Shown in pieces: positions 17,997 to 25,378 of a stretch of 38,547 bases of DNA. The notes under the pieces were generated by a model. It had not been told where the DNA came from and searched no databases. It saw only the letters and a program-made list of their open reading frames with translations. The position numbers and the translations under genes were made by a program. The stretch covers positions 1-38,547 of the forward strand of contig CAYOKT010000021.1 in assembly GCA_964404605.1 (NCBI GenBank). Direction: 5' to 3'. The stretch is from CAYOKT01 sp964404605 (GTDB taxonomy: Bacteria > Electryoneota > Electryoneia > Electryoneales > Electryoneaceae). How positions within the stretch are numbered: the stretch's first letter is position 1; each line of letters starts with the position of its first letter.

Positions 17997-19742
17997 TCAG
18001 TACTTGCGTTCCTTGGGTTCGAACCCCTTGTGATGCACGCCCTCGAGGATCACGGGTTTCTCGAAGGTCAGCGTCCACTTGCCGTCACGATGCCAAGCCA
18101 GCGTGTGCTTCAGGAACCTGGCGTCATCCCGCTTCGGGAAGTCCCTGCGGAAGTGTCCGCCCCGGCTCTCCTCGCGGCGGAGCGCCCCCTCGACGATGGC
18201 CCCGCTGAACTCGAGCAGGTGCCCGAGTTCGATCGCCTCGATGAGGTCGGTGTTGAAGCGGGTTCCCTTGTCATCGATCCTGATCCGGCGGTAGCGCTCC
18301 TGCAGCTCCTCCAGTTTCTCGTGCTGGCGCTGGAGCTGCTCCTTCGTCCGGAACACGCCGCAGTCCCGCATCATGGATTCCTGCAGCTCCGAGCGGATCG
18401 CGGCGACCTTCTCCGTGCCGTCCGAGTTGAGGAGCCGGTCAATCTCCTCGCGGGCCATGTCCTCGTAGTCCGCTGGCAGCTCCGGCCAGTCATGGTGCGG
18501 CAGGTCGCGGACGATCTGCTTGCCCGCCCGGCGGCCGAAGAGCAGCGCCTCGAGGAGCGAGTTGGTCCCGAGGCGGTTCGCCCCGTGCACGCTGATGCAG
18601 GAGCACTCCCCGGCGGCGTAGAAGCCGATCGTTTCGTCCCGGTTCTCGTTGCAGGTGACCCGGGTGTTCGGGTTGGCGGGGATCCCGCCCATGCTGTAGT
18701 GGGCGGTGGGCTGGATCGGGATCGGCTCCCTGCGCGGGTCGACGCCGGCGAAGTTCATCGCCAGCTCGGTGATCTGCGGCAGCCGCTCCATCAGGCGCGC
18801 CTCGCCGAGGTGGGTGACATCGAGGTGGATGTAGTCCCCGCCGTTGATCCCCCGCCCCTCGTCGATCTCGGTCTGCATCGCGCGGGCGACCATGTCGCGG
18901 GGGGCGAGCTCCATCAGTGACGGGGCGTAATCCTCCATGAACCGCCGCCCCTCGCCGTTGAGCAGGTACCCGCCCTCCCCGCGGGCCCCCTCGGTGACCA
19001 GGATGCCGCTCTTGTACAACCCGGTGGGGTGGAACTGGACGAACTCCAGGTCCTGCAGCGGCAGCCCCTGCCGCAGCACCAGCGCCAGGCCGTCGCCGGT
19101 GTTCGCATGGGCGTTGGAGGTGATCTTGAACGCCCGGCCGTAGCCGCCGGTGCCGAACATCACCGCCTTGCCGTAGAAGGTGTGCAGGCCCCCGTTCACC
19201 ATGTCCCAGGCGACGATGCCGATGGCGCGGTTGTCGCGGAAGATGAGGCTCAGCGCCTGGAACTCGCTGTAGAAGTGGACATTGTGCTTCAGGCTCTGCT
19301 CGTGCAGCGTGTGCAGCAGCACGTGGCCGGTGTAGTCCGCGCTGTAGCAGGCTCGCAGCGCGGGCTCCTTGCCGTAATCCAGCGTGTGCCCGCCGAACTT
19401 CCGCTGGGCGATGGTGCCATCGTCATTCCGGCTGAAGGGGCAGCCCCAGTGCTCCATCTCGATCACGGTCTCCGGGGCTTCGCGGACCATCATCTCGATG
19501 GCGTCCTGGTCACCGAGATAGTCGGACCCCTTGACCGTGTCGAACATGTGATACTCCCAGCGGTCGCTGGGCGAGCTGTTCGCCAGCGTCGCGGCGATGC
19601 CGCCCTGGGCCGCGCCGGAATGGCTGCGGCTGGGGTAGACCTTGGATAACACCGCCACATCGGCGACCTGGCCGATTTCCACCGCCGCCCGCGAGCCCGC
19701 AAGGCCCGCACCGACGATGATCACGTCATACCGATGGATCAT
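17997..19742 (-). CDS. sdhA: Succinate dehydrogenase flavoprotein subunit
   Basis: A 581-residue FAD protein that oxidises succinate to fumarate. The dinucleotide fold VIIVGAGLAGSRAA is at residues 7-20. His41 in SRSHSGAAQGG is the expected covalent FAD attachment site. Substrate-site motifs are present: QFHPTG, TEGARGEGG with the catalytic Arg, PTAHYSMGG and GANRLGTNSLLEA. The length is normal and no frame breaks are seen. It follows sdhD by 16 bp and precedes sdhB by 45 bp. AGGAGA lies directly upstream of the ATG at 19742. Confidence 0.96.
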   Translation of the reverse strand: MIHRYDVIIVGAGLAGSRAAVEIGQVADVAVLSKVYPSRSHSGAAQGGIAATLANSSPSDRWEYHMFDTVKGSDYLGDQDAIEMMVREAPETVIEMEHWGCPFSRNDDGTIAQRKFGGHTLDYGKEPALRACYSADYTGHVLLHTLHEQSLKHNVHFYSEFQALSLIFRDNRAIGIVAWDMVNGGLHTFYGKAVMFGTGGYGRAFKITSNAHANTGDGLALVLRQGLPLQDLEFVQFHPTGLYKSGILVTEGARGEGGYLLNGEGRRFMEDYAPSLMELAPRDMVARAMQTEIDEGRGINGGDYIHLDVTHLGEARLMERLPQITELAMNFAGVDPRREPIPIQPTAHYSMGGIPANPNTRVTCNENRDETIGFYAAGECSCISVHGANRLGTNSLLEALLFGRRAGKQIVRDLPHHDWPELPADYEDMAREEIDRLLNSDGTEKVAAIRSELQESMMRDCGVFRTKEQLQRQHEKLEELQERYRRIRIDDKGTRFNTDLIEAIELGHLLEFSGAIVEGALRREESRGGHFRRDFPKRDDARFLKHTLAWHRDGKWTLTFEKPVILEGVHHKGFEPKERKY

Positions 19743-19758
19743 CTCTCCTGCCTCCGGC

Positions 19759-20118
19759 TCAGAATGGTTGGAAGTTGATGACGGTCGTGTAGCCGGTGAT
19801 CAACAGGGTGATCCCGACCAACCAGGTCAACGTTACCAGTGTTACCCGCCACCCGGGGCGGTGGACATAGTCATGGACGACGATCAGCACTCCCTGGACC
19901 GCGTGGTAAAGCGCCGCGGTGAGGAAGGCGAGGTCGATGAATTTCCACAGGGGTGTGGAGAGACGGGAGGCGACCTCGGCGTAGCTCACCGTTCCGCCGT
20001 TGAGAAAATGGAGAAACAGGTAATGGAGGAAGAGCGCGACGACGAGGACCAGTCCGGTGATTCTCTGCCAGATCCAGGCGTTGGCCCCTCCCGATCGTGT
20101 ACCGAATTCCTTCAACAT
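19759..20118 (-). CDS. sdhD: Succinate dehydrogenase hydrophobic membrane anchor
   Basis: A 119-residue membrane anchor with three spans (about residues 24-42, 60-78 and 90-112). It shares the SdhD pattern YHAVQGVLIVVHDYV, whose first His is positioned like the haem b ligand of E. coli SdhD. The second His-rich stretch LFLHYLFLHFL lies in span one. With SdhC it would anchor the catalytic dimer and bind quinone and haem. It begins 18 bp after sdhC behind a GGAGG ribosome site. Confidence 0.88.
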   Translation of the reverse strand: MLKEFGTRSGGANAWIWQRITGLVLVVALFLHYLFLHFLNGGTVSYAEVASRLSTPLWKFIDLAFLTAALYHAVQGVLIVVHDYVHRPGWRVTLVTLTWLVGITLLITGYTTVINFQPF

Positions 20119-20136
20119 GGAACCGAGCCTCCGCCG

Positions 20137-20520
20137 TTAGAATGGGAAGAACGATGCACCTTGCCGCAGGTCATGCAGCGCGTGGCCGATCATCGTCGAG
20201 CCGCCCCAGACCCAGAGAACCGCGGCGATCGCCATCAACGTGTAGAAGAGGGGAACATGCTTCTCGGTGGCGCCGAGGAAGTCGATGGCGATGAGGCGCA
20301 GCCCGTTCAACGCATGGTAGATGACACAGAAGAGGAGGCCCACTTCCAGGAACCGGAACAGCGGCGCCTCCACGAAGGCCATCGTCCTCTCGAAGGTCTC
20401 CGGTCCGAGTTGCAGGCTCGAGACCACCCAGACATGCAGGATGATGTAAAAGACCAGACCGAGACCCGTCACCCGGTGCAGTACCCAGGCTGTCATCCCG
20501 GTCTGCCAACGGTAATGCAT
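20137..20520 (-). CDS. sdhC: Succinate dehydrogenase cytochrome b556 subunit
   Basis: A 127-residue haem b anchor, first gene of the sdh operon. The opening MHYRWQTGMTAWVLHRVTG matches the SdhC pattern in which Ser/Arg residues before the first span line the quinone site. Three spans follow, and YHALNGLRLIAIDF holds the likely haem-ligand His. I chose ATG 20520 over the in-frame ATG at 20553 because GGGGAGG lies 6-7 bases ahead of it and family alignment begins there. The transcript has a leader of about 250 nt from the promoter at 20777, including a long hairpin. Confidence 0.9.
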   Translation of the reverse strand: MHYRWQTGMTAWVLHRVTGLGLVFYIILHVWVVSSLQLGPETFERTMAFVEAPLFRFLEVGLLFCVIYHALNGLRLIAIDFLGATEKHVPLFYTLMAIAAVLWVWGGSTMIGHALHDLRQGASFFPF

Positions 20521-20678
20521 GAATCCTCCCCGTGGTTGGTGCCGGATCGGCATTGGGAGACGGCGGCGCCGCCGCCGGTCATTCTAAGGGAAACGGGGAT
20601 GTCCGTCTGCTCCGGCATCCCCATTTCCCTGCTCGGGACACGGTGAAGCTCCCGCCGCCCAAGACCCCGAGCCCGACG

Positions 20679-20756
20679 CTGGTGGACCGGTTTACCTGAA
20701 TGCGGCTGTCTAACGACAAGCAGAACCACGTCGATTCAGGTGAATCGGTCCACCAG
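20679..20756. repeat. Inverted repeat (23-nt arms) in the sdh leader
   Basis: Arms at 20679-20701 and 20734-20756 are complementary at 21 of 23 positions, with a 32-nt loop. In the sdh mRNA this folds as long helical segments separated by two single mismatches. The arms contain the box ATTCAGG-N5-CGGTCCAC, which recurs at 28229-28251. It lies between the sdh promoter and sdhC, with no U-tract after it. An attenuator, a protein-binding leader or a remnant mobile element are all possible. Confidence 0.75.
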
Positions 20757-20776
20757 GACCGATTTCGGTTCCGTGA

Positions 20777-20805
20777 AAGATACAACAGCTCCGGGGAACG
20801 GTCAA
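20777..20805 (-). promoter_or_regulatory. Promoter of sdhCDAB
   Basis: On the minus strand TTGACC (20800-20805), 17-bp spacer, TATCTT (20777-20782). Transcription would start near 20770. Upstream are an imperfect inverted repeat AACAT-N12-ATGTT (20840-20861, centre about 80 bp before the start) and a perfect 15-bp palindrome ATAACGGGCCGTTAT (20928-20942). Either could bind a regulator. The rest of the 20521-21013 gap shows no gene. Confidence 0.75.
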
Positions 20806-21013
20806 GGAAAGCCCCCGGAGAAGCCCGCCGGGCTCGCCTAACATCAAGATTGTCAAATGTTTGTCGTGGCTAACTCGCCGGGCCGCAAGGAGCGGGGAGC
20901 GCCCGTCTTCGTTCCACCGTTCACAAGATAACGGGCCGTTATTTCCACCCGGGAAAAGCCCGCCGTCGGCCCGGCCACCGCGACCCGCCCGGCCGAAACG
21001 GGGTGCCGCAGCC

Positions 21014-22396
21014 TCAGACCCAGGCGAAACGGGCGCGGAAATGGCGGAGGATGGGCGGCTCGTAAGTGAAGCGCAGCCCGCGGATCGTCTCCCTCCGCGC
21101 ATGGATCCGTTCGAGGGCCCGCACGACGTACATCAGGTGGTTGTCGGTGTAGACCCTGCGGGGCACGGTCAGCCGCATCATCTCCAGCATCGGCGGCCGG
21201 TTCTTCCCCGTCACCGGGTCCCTGTCGGCGAGAACGGTGCCGATCTCCACCGCCCTCACCCCGGCCTCGAGGTACAGCTCGCAGACCAGCGCCTGCGCGG
21301 GGAACTGTTCCTGGTCGATGTGGGGAAGGAAACGCCTGGCGTCCACGTAGACCGCGTGTCCCCCCGGGGGCCGCAACACGGGGATGCCCGCCTGGTGCAG
21401 CGCATCCCCGAACCGCCGGACCTGCCCGATGCGCGCGGCCAGGTACTCCTCGTCGATTCCCTCCCGCAGTCCGACCGCCAGCGCCTCCATGTCGCGCCCG
21501 GAAAGGCCGCCGTAGGTGATGAACCCTTCGAAGAGGATGTTGAACTGGCAGCACTTGTCGAACAGCGCCTCGTCGCGCAGGGCGATGAACCCGCCGATGT
21601 TGACGATGGCGTCCTTCTTCGCCGACATGGTCATCCCGTCGGCGAGGGAGAACATCTCGCGGGCGATCTCGCCGATGGTGCGCTCCCCCTGCCCCTCCTC
21701 CCGGTGCTTGATGAACCAGGAGTTCTCCGCGAAACGGGCGGCATCGAGGAACAGGCGAAGGCCCCTCTCCCGGCAGTATTCGCTCACCCTGCGAATATTT
21801 TGCAGGCTGACAGGCTGCCCGCCCCCGCTGTTGTTGGTCACGGTGATGAGGACGAAGGGAATCTTCTCTTCGCCGTGCTCCCGGACGACCCGGTCGAGCT
21901 TTTCAAGGTCCACGTTGCCCTTGAACGGCTCCTCCAACTCCGGGTCGAAGCAGGCGTCCACGGTGCAATCGACCGCCTTCGCGCGGCGGTACTCGATGTG
22001 CGCCTTGGTGGTGTCGAAGTGGCTGTTGCCGGGAACGATGTCGCCCTCGCGGATCAGCGCCGAGTGGAGCACATTTTCGGCGGCCCGGCCCTGGTGGGTC
22101 GGGAGCACGTAGGGGAAGCCGCAGACCTCCTCCACCGCATCGTGCAGCCGCCGGAACGAGGGGCTGCCGGCGTAGCTCTCGTCCCCCTGCATCATCGCCG
22201 CCCACTGCCCCTCGCTCATCGCGCCGGTGCCGGAGTCGGTGAGCAGGTCGATGAACACCGCCTCCGCGGGGAGGTTGAACACGTTCAGGCCGGCCCTCTC
22301 CAGCGCCGCTTCGCGCTCCTCGCGGGGCGGCAGGTGAATCGGTTCGACCATCTTGATCTTGTAAGGCTCGGGGTGGGACCAGTCGGAGGGGTCCAT
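21014..22396 (-). CDS. tnaA: Tryptophanase (tryptophan indole-lyase)
   Basis: A 460-residue PLP enzyme splitting tryptophan to indole, pyruvate and ammonia. The opening WSHPEPYKIKMVEPI aligns with E. coli TnaA. The PLP lysine is Lys261 in MSAKKDA. Three positions that separate tryptophanase from tyrosine phenol-lyase favour tryptophanase: Asp128 in HFDTT (Thr in the phenol-lyase), RAVEIG where the phenol-lyase has an Arg (SMERG), and LRHF near the C-terminus with His (LRFF in the phenol-lyase). These comparisons are from memory of the reference sequences. No tnaC-like leader peptide or tryptophan permease is next to it. The gene has its own promoter at 22483. Confidence 0.88.
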   Translation of the reverse strand: MDPSDWSHPEPYKIKMVEPIHLPPREEREAALERAGLNVFNLPAEAVFIDLLTDSGTGAMSEGQWAAMMQGDESYAGSPSFRRLHDAVEEVCGFPYVLPTHQGRAAENVLHSALIREGDIVPGNSHFDTTKAHIEYRRAKAVDCTVDACFDPELEEPFKGNVDLEKLDRVVREHGEEKIPFVLITVTNNSGGGQPVSLQNIRRVSEYCRERGLRLFLDAARFAENSWFIKHREEGQGERTIGEIAREMFSLADGMTMSAKKDAIVNIGGFIALRDEALFDKCCQFNILFEGFITYGGLSGRDMEALAVGLREGIDEEYLAARIGQVRRFGDALHQAGIPVLRPPGGHAVYVDARRFLPHIDQEQFPAQALVCELYLEAGVRAVEIGTVLADRDPVTGKNRPPMLEMMRLTVPRRVYTDNHLMYVVRALERIHARRETIRGLRFTYEPPILRHFRARFAWV

Positions 22397-22482
22397 TGCA
22401 GGCTCGGGACCGTTTCAGTGAAAGAATCAGTGTGCCGGCGGCCGCGTAACGCCGCGGCGCCCGGTGAATCCGAAGCTGCGCG

Positions 22483-22512
22483 AATATAGATTCCACCTCG
22501 GTCACGGGTCAA
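22483..22512 (-). promoter_or_regulatory. Promoter of the tryptophanase gene
   Basis: On the minus strand TTGACC (22507-22512), 18-bp spacer, TATATT (22483-22488). The leader is about 80 nt. I see no Trp-rich leader peptide in it. Confidence 0.7.
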
Positions 22513-22660
22513 GTTTTGAGAATCCGTTCACAAACTCTGCGGCTGGAACGCGCGCGGCCGAGAGGGGGCTGCCGGCGTCCCGGTCAGCCGGGACGGCCGG
22601 GGGCCGCACCGGACTGCCGGCGCGGGCGGACCGGGGTCGTCACATCGGGCAACGCCGCTG

Positions 22661-22690
22661 TTGACGGTTGCGACGGGGAGGGGCTATCTT
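22661..22690 (+). promoter_or_regulatory. Promoter of the 155-residue unknown protein gene
   Basis: TTGACG (22661-22666), 18-bp spacer, TATCTT (22685-22690), with the ribosome site AAGGGAGGA at 22701-22709. It faces away from the tryptophanase promoter. Between them, at 22576-22595, is an 8-bp perfect hairpin (CGTCCCGG, TCAG loop, CCGGGACG) of unknown role. Confidence 0.7.
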
Positions 22691-22715
22691 CTCCTTCACC
22701 CAAGGGAGGAACTCC

Positions 22716-23183
22716 ATGACGGGAACAGCGCTGACCGACCCCGAACGGTGGGAAGACGGCGAGTTCGAATGGGAGCCCCGCACCTGCTACACCGTACCCC
22801 TACTCTGCCCCCTCGGCCGTCCGGTGAAACTCCCCGAAAGCGTGCAGAGGCTGCGCGCGGAGGTGGAGACCAAGGGGTACCCGGTCCCCGACGACGGCAT
22901 GCTGCTGATGGAAATCGGCCCCCTGAAGGGCCGGTTGCTCCTGCCCATCGTGCCGCCCGAAATGTATGACGCCTCGGTGATCGAACTCGAGAAGAGCCTC
23001 GTCTTCTCCATGGTGCACTACGGCCCCCTGAAGACCATCGGGAACACGGCGAAGCGGTTGAAGGAAAAGGTGAGGCGGGAGAAGGGGGTTCCGCCGACGA
23101 ACACCTACTACTGGGATTTTCGCCACGGGTCGGAACTCTCCGGGCAGCGGGCCGACCGGTTCGTGGTCTTCTGCCGGGTATAG
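22716..23183 (+). CDS. Hypothetical protein, weakly like GyrI-type ligand-binding domains
   Basis: A 155-residue soluble protein without a signal peptide. The start at 22716 follows AAGGGAGGA at the right distance and a visible promoter. I do not recognise it with confidence. The C-terminal part (SMVHYGPLKTIGNTAKRL, then NTYYWDFRHG) has the feel of GyrI-like/SOUL small-molecule-binding domains, which carry a similar HxGPY turn followed by a helix. No catalytic motif is seen. It is monocistronic or read through into the small glycine-zipper gene and the hydrolase operon; no terminator is visible after it. Confidence 0.7.
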   Translation: MTGTALTDPERWEDGEFEWEPRTCYTVPLLCPLGRPVKLPESVQRLRAEVETKGYPVPDDGMLLMEIGPLKGRLLLPIVPPEMYDASVIELEKSLVFSMVHYGPLKTIGNTAKRLKEKVRREKGVPPTNTYYWDFRHGSELSGQRADRFVVFCRV

Positions 23184-23223
23184 AATAAAAGAACCGGGGA
23201 CAGGGAAACCCGATCGCGGGAAG

Positions 23224-23376
23224 GTGGGGTTCTTTACGGTCGGGGCATGGCTCGCGATCGGAGCGGGCGCGGGCGCGGCTCTCGGCGCGGCGACCGGGCG
23301 GATGGGTATCTTCCTTGGGCTTGGAGCCGCCGCCGGAGTCGCGGTGGGCGCCGCGGTCAGCGCACTCCGCAGGTAA
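23224..23376 (+). CDS. Small glycine-zipper membrane protein (50 residues)
   Basis: An open frame from GTG 23224 to TAA 23374-23376, below the usual size cut-off. It encodes two hydrophobic helices: FFTVGAWLAIGAGAGAAL and MGIFLGLGAAAGVAVGAAV, with GxxxG-type spacing, and ends in the basic ALRR. This is the pattern of a widespread class of short glycine-zipper membrane proteins of unknown function. The GTG has only a weak GCGGGAAG ahead, and the frame is open further upstream, so the exact start is unsure. It lies between a hypothetical gene and the hydrolase, in the same direction. Confidence 0.55.
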   Translation: MGFFTVGAWLAIGAGAGAALGAATGRMGIFLGLGAAAGVAVGAAVSALRR

Positions 23377-23431
23377 GCGGCGGGCACAGCGCGAACACGG
23401 TCCTCGAGCCCTTCCACGAGGGAGAGGGAAG

Positions 23432-24058
23432 ATGACGGATCGTTTTACACAGGGCATCGACTGGCTGGGGCACGCCTCGTTCCGGCTGCGCGGAAGCGTG
23501 ATCATCTACATCGACCCCTGGAAGCTGGCCGGCGAGCCGCATGACGCCGACATCGTCCTGATCACCCATTCCCACTACGATCACCTGTCGGCGGAGGACA
23601 TCGCGAAGGTGAGCAGGCCCGGCACGGTGATCGTCGGCGCCAGGTCCATCGCCGGGGATCTCCCCCCGGGAGAAACGGTTCTCCTCGCCCCCGGGGAGAA
23701 GACCGAGGTCGGCGGAGTGGAGATCGAAGCCGTGCGGGCGTACAACACGAACAAGAAGTTCCACCCGAAGGAGAACGACTGGGTGGGATACATCATCAAC
23801 CTGGACGGCCTCTTCATCTACCACTGCGGCGACACGGACGTGATCGACGAGATGAACACGGTAAACTGCGACGTCGCCCTGCTCACGGTGAGCGGAACCT
23901 ACGTGATGACCGCCGACGAGGCGGTGGAGGCGGCGCGCCGCATCGGTCCGAAGGTGGCGATCCCGATGCACTGGGGCGACATCGTCGGCGGGCGGCAGGA
24001 CGCCGAACGTTTCGCCGCCAGCGCCCCCTGCCTGGTGGAAATCAAGGGTGCGGTGTAA
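23432..24058 (+). CDS. Metallo-beta-lactamase-fold hydrolase (UlaG/YtkL-like)
   Basis: A 208-residue hydrolase of the MBL superfamily, branch of UlaG-like metal-dependent hydrolases. The first sheet holds WLGHASFRLR, then the metal motif THSHYDHL (HxHxDH). Later metal ligands lie in IYHCGDTDVI and in PMHWGDIVGG. The substrate is not evident. The start at 23432 follows GAGGGAGAGGGAAG; longer frames upstream lack that support. Its stop overlaps the gatC start (TAATG at 24056-24060), so it heads a tight MBL-gatC-kdsB operon. A role linked to tRNA or Kdo metabolism is possible but position is the only hint. Confidence 0.85.
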   Translation: MTDRFTQGIDWLGHASFRLRGSVIIYIDPWKLAGEPHDADIVLITHSHYDHLSAEDIAKVSRPGTVIVGARSIAGDLPPGETVLLAPGEKTEVGGVEIEAVRAYNTNKKFHPKENDWVGYIINLDGLFIYHCGDTDVIDEMNTVNCDVALLTVSGTYVMTADEAVEAARRIGPKVAIPMHWGDIVGGRQDAERFAASAPCLVEIKGAV

Positions 24059-24363
24059 TGAGCATCTCCCGCGAAGAGGTCCGCCGTGTCGCCGCCCTCG
24101 CGCGGCTGCGGTTCGAAGGAGCCGACGAGGAGGCCATCGCCGATGACATGGCGCGGATCGTGGACTACGTGCGCCGCCTCGAAGAGGTGGACACGGAGGG
24201 CGTCGAACCGCTGGCCCACGTCCTCGGCCTCGTGAACGACCCGGCGGAGGACGCGGCGCGGCCTTCGATGGACCGCGGGACGGCCCTGAAGGAAGCCCCG
24301 GGCACCGCCGGCCCCTACTTCCTCTTCCCGCGCGTGATCGGCGACGGCGGGGAAGCCCCCTGA
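24058..24363 (+). CDS. gatC: Asp-tRNA(Asn)/Glu-tRNA(Gln) amidotransferase subunit C
   Basis: A 101-residue GatC, the small subunit that holds GatA and GatB together in the transamidation of mischarged Glu-tRNA(Gln) or Asp-tRNA(Asn). Typical features are the opening ISREEVRRVAALARLRF, the central VDYVRRLEEVDTEGVEPL and the C-terminal YFLFPRVI. Family members are about 95-100 residues. gatA and gatB are not in the window; gatC is instead sandwiched between the hydrolase and kdsB with overlapping start and stop codons on both sides. A separate gatC locus is known in several phyla. Confidence 0.9.
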   Translation: MSISREEVRRVAALARLRFEGADEEAIADDMARIVDYVRRLEEVDTEGVEPLAHVLGLVNDPAEDAARPSMDRGTALKEAPGTAGPYFLFPRVIGDGGEAP

Positions 24364-25106
24364 TGGCCCCTCCGCGCGTGGTCGGCGTCATCCCCGCCCG
24401 CTGGGCCTCCACCCGGCTGCCGGGGAAGATGCTGGCCGACATCGCGGGCGTGCCGCTGATCGTCCGCACGCTGGACGCCGCCCGCCGGGCGAGTTCCCTG
24501 GATGAAATTGTCGTGGCCACGGATGACGAGCGGATCGCTTCCGCCGTGCGCAGTGCGGGCGGAACGACCGTTCTCACCGACCCCGCCCTGCCCTCCGGCT
24601 CCGACCGGGCCTGGGCGGCGATGCGCGACCGTCCCGGGGAGATTATCGTCAACATCCAGGGCGATGAGCCCCTGCTGCCCGGCGGTGTGATCGACGCCAC
24701 GGTCTCCCTGCTGCTCCGGCGGGACGACTTCGCGGTGACCACGGCGGCGGCCCCGCTCGCCCGGGAGGCGCTCGAGGACCCGAACGCGGTCAAGGTGGTC
24801 GCCGACGACGGCGGGCGGGCCCTCTACTTCTCCCGCGCCCCGATCCCCTTCCCGCGGGACGAAGCGCGGGGCGGGAGCGACTCCCCCTCCCTCTTCCGGC
24901 TGCACATCGGGCTCTACGCCTTCCGCCGCGAAACGCTCGAGCGGTTCTGCTCGTGGCCGCCCTCCCCACTGGAGCGGTGCGAGCGCCTCGAACAGCTCCG
25001 GCTGCTCGAGCACGGGGTCGCCGTGGGGGTCGCCGATGTGCGGTACGAAGCCGCCGGCGTGGACTCGCCCGAGGACCTCGAACGCGTGCGGCGTCTCCTC
25101 TCCTGA
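24363..25106 (+). CDS. kdsB: 3-deoxy-manno-octulosonate cytidylyltransferase
   Basis: A 247-residue CMP-Kdo synthetase that activates Kdo with CTP for lipopolysaccharide inner-core synthesis. The nucleotide-binding start GVIPARWASTRLPGKMLADI, the IVVATDDERI strand and the metal-binding INIQGDEPLL motif are all present, as is ARGGSDSPSLFRLHIGLYAFRR. The length is normal. TGATG joins it to gatC. CTP synthase (pyrG) follows after 272 bp, so CTP supply and use are neighbours, as in many Gram-negative genomes. Its presence is good evidence for an LPS-type outer membrane. Confidence 0.94.
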   Translation: MAPPRVVGVIPARWASTRLPGKMLADIAGVPLIVRTLDAARRASSLDEIVVATDDERIASAVRSAGGTTVLTDPALPSGSDRAWAAMRDRPGEIIVNIQGDEPLLPGGVIDATVSLLLRRDDFAVTTAAAPLAREALEDPNAVKVVADDGGRALYFSRAPIPFPRDEARGGSDSPSLFRLHIGLYAFRRETLERFCSWPPSPLERCERLEQLRLLEHGVAVGVADVRYEAAGVDSPEDLERVRRLLS

Positions 25107-25322
25107 GAGGTCTCCCCGGCGGGCTCTTTCCTCCGCCTGCCGCCGTCTCTCTTTTCCCAATGCCCCTCCCGACGCCGTGCCGCCCGCGAGTCCGGAACCC
25201 CGCATACTGCCCGGAGTTATCCCTTATTCCCGCGACCGTCCAACAAGCCGTCCGGCCCGCTCCGCGAAGCGCGGCGGCCTGCCTTCCCTCGGAGGGGCCG
25301 TCTGCGCGGGGGGTGGGTTCCG

Positions 25323-25331
25323 TGTTATCTT
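25323..25331 (+). promoter_or_regulatory. Putative extended -10 promoter of pyrG
   Basis: TGTTATCTT has TG one base before TATCTT (25326-25331), the extended -10 form, and no TTGAC-type -35 is seen. The leader would be about 40 nt. The remainder of the 25107-25378 gap shows only G+C-rich sequence. Confidence 0.45.
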
Positions 25332-25378
25332 CCGGCGTCCGTAAACGGAGACGCAGGCTGGGAGAAGAAGGGGGCGGC

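Noticed and set aside
20840..20861. FNR- or CRP-type operator before sdh
   Set aside because: The AACAT-N12-ATGTT dyad and TTGAC/TTGAT half-sites do not match either consensus in orientation or spacing well enough to name a regulator.
24953..25378. Upstream extension of the CTP synthase frame
   Set aside because: The extension runs through kdsB in another frame, has Arg/Ala-rich composition and no homology; the ribosome site sits at 25379.
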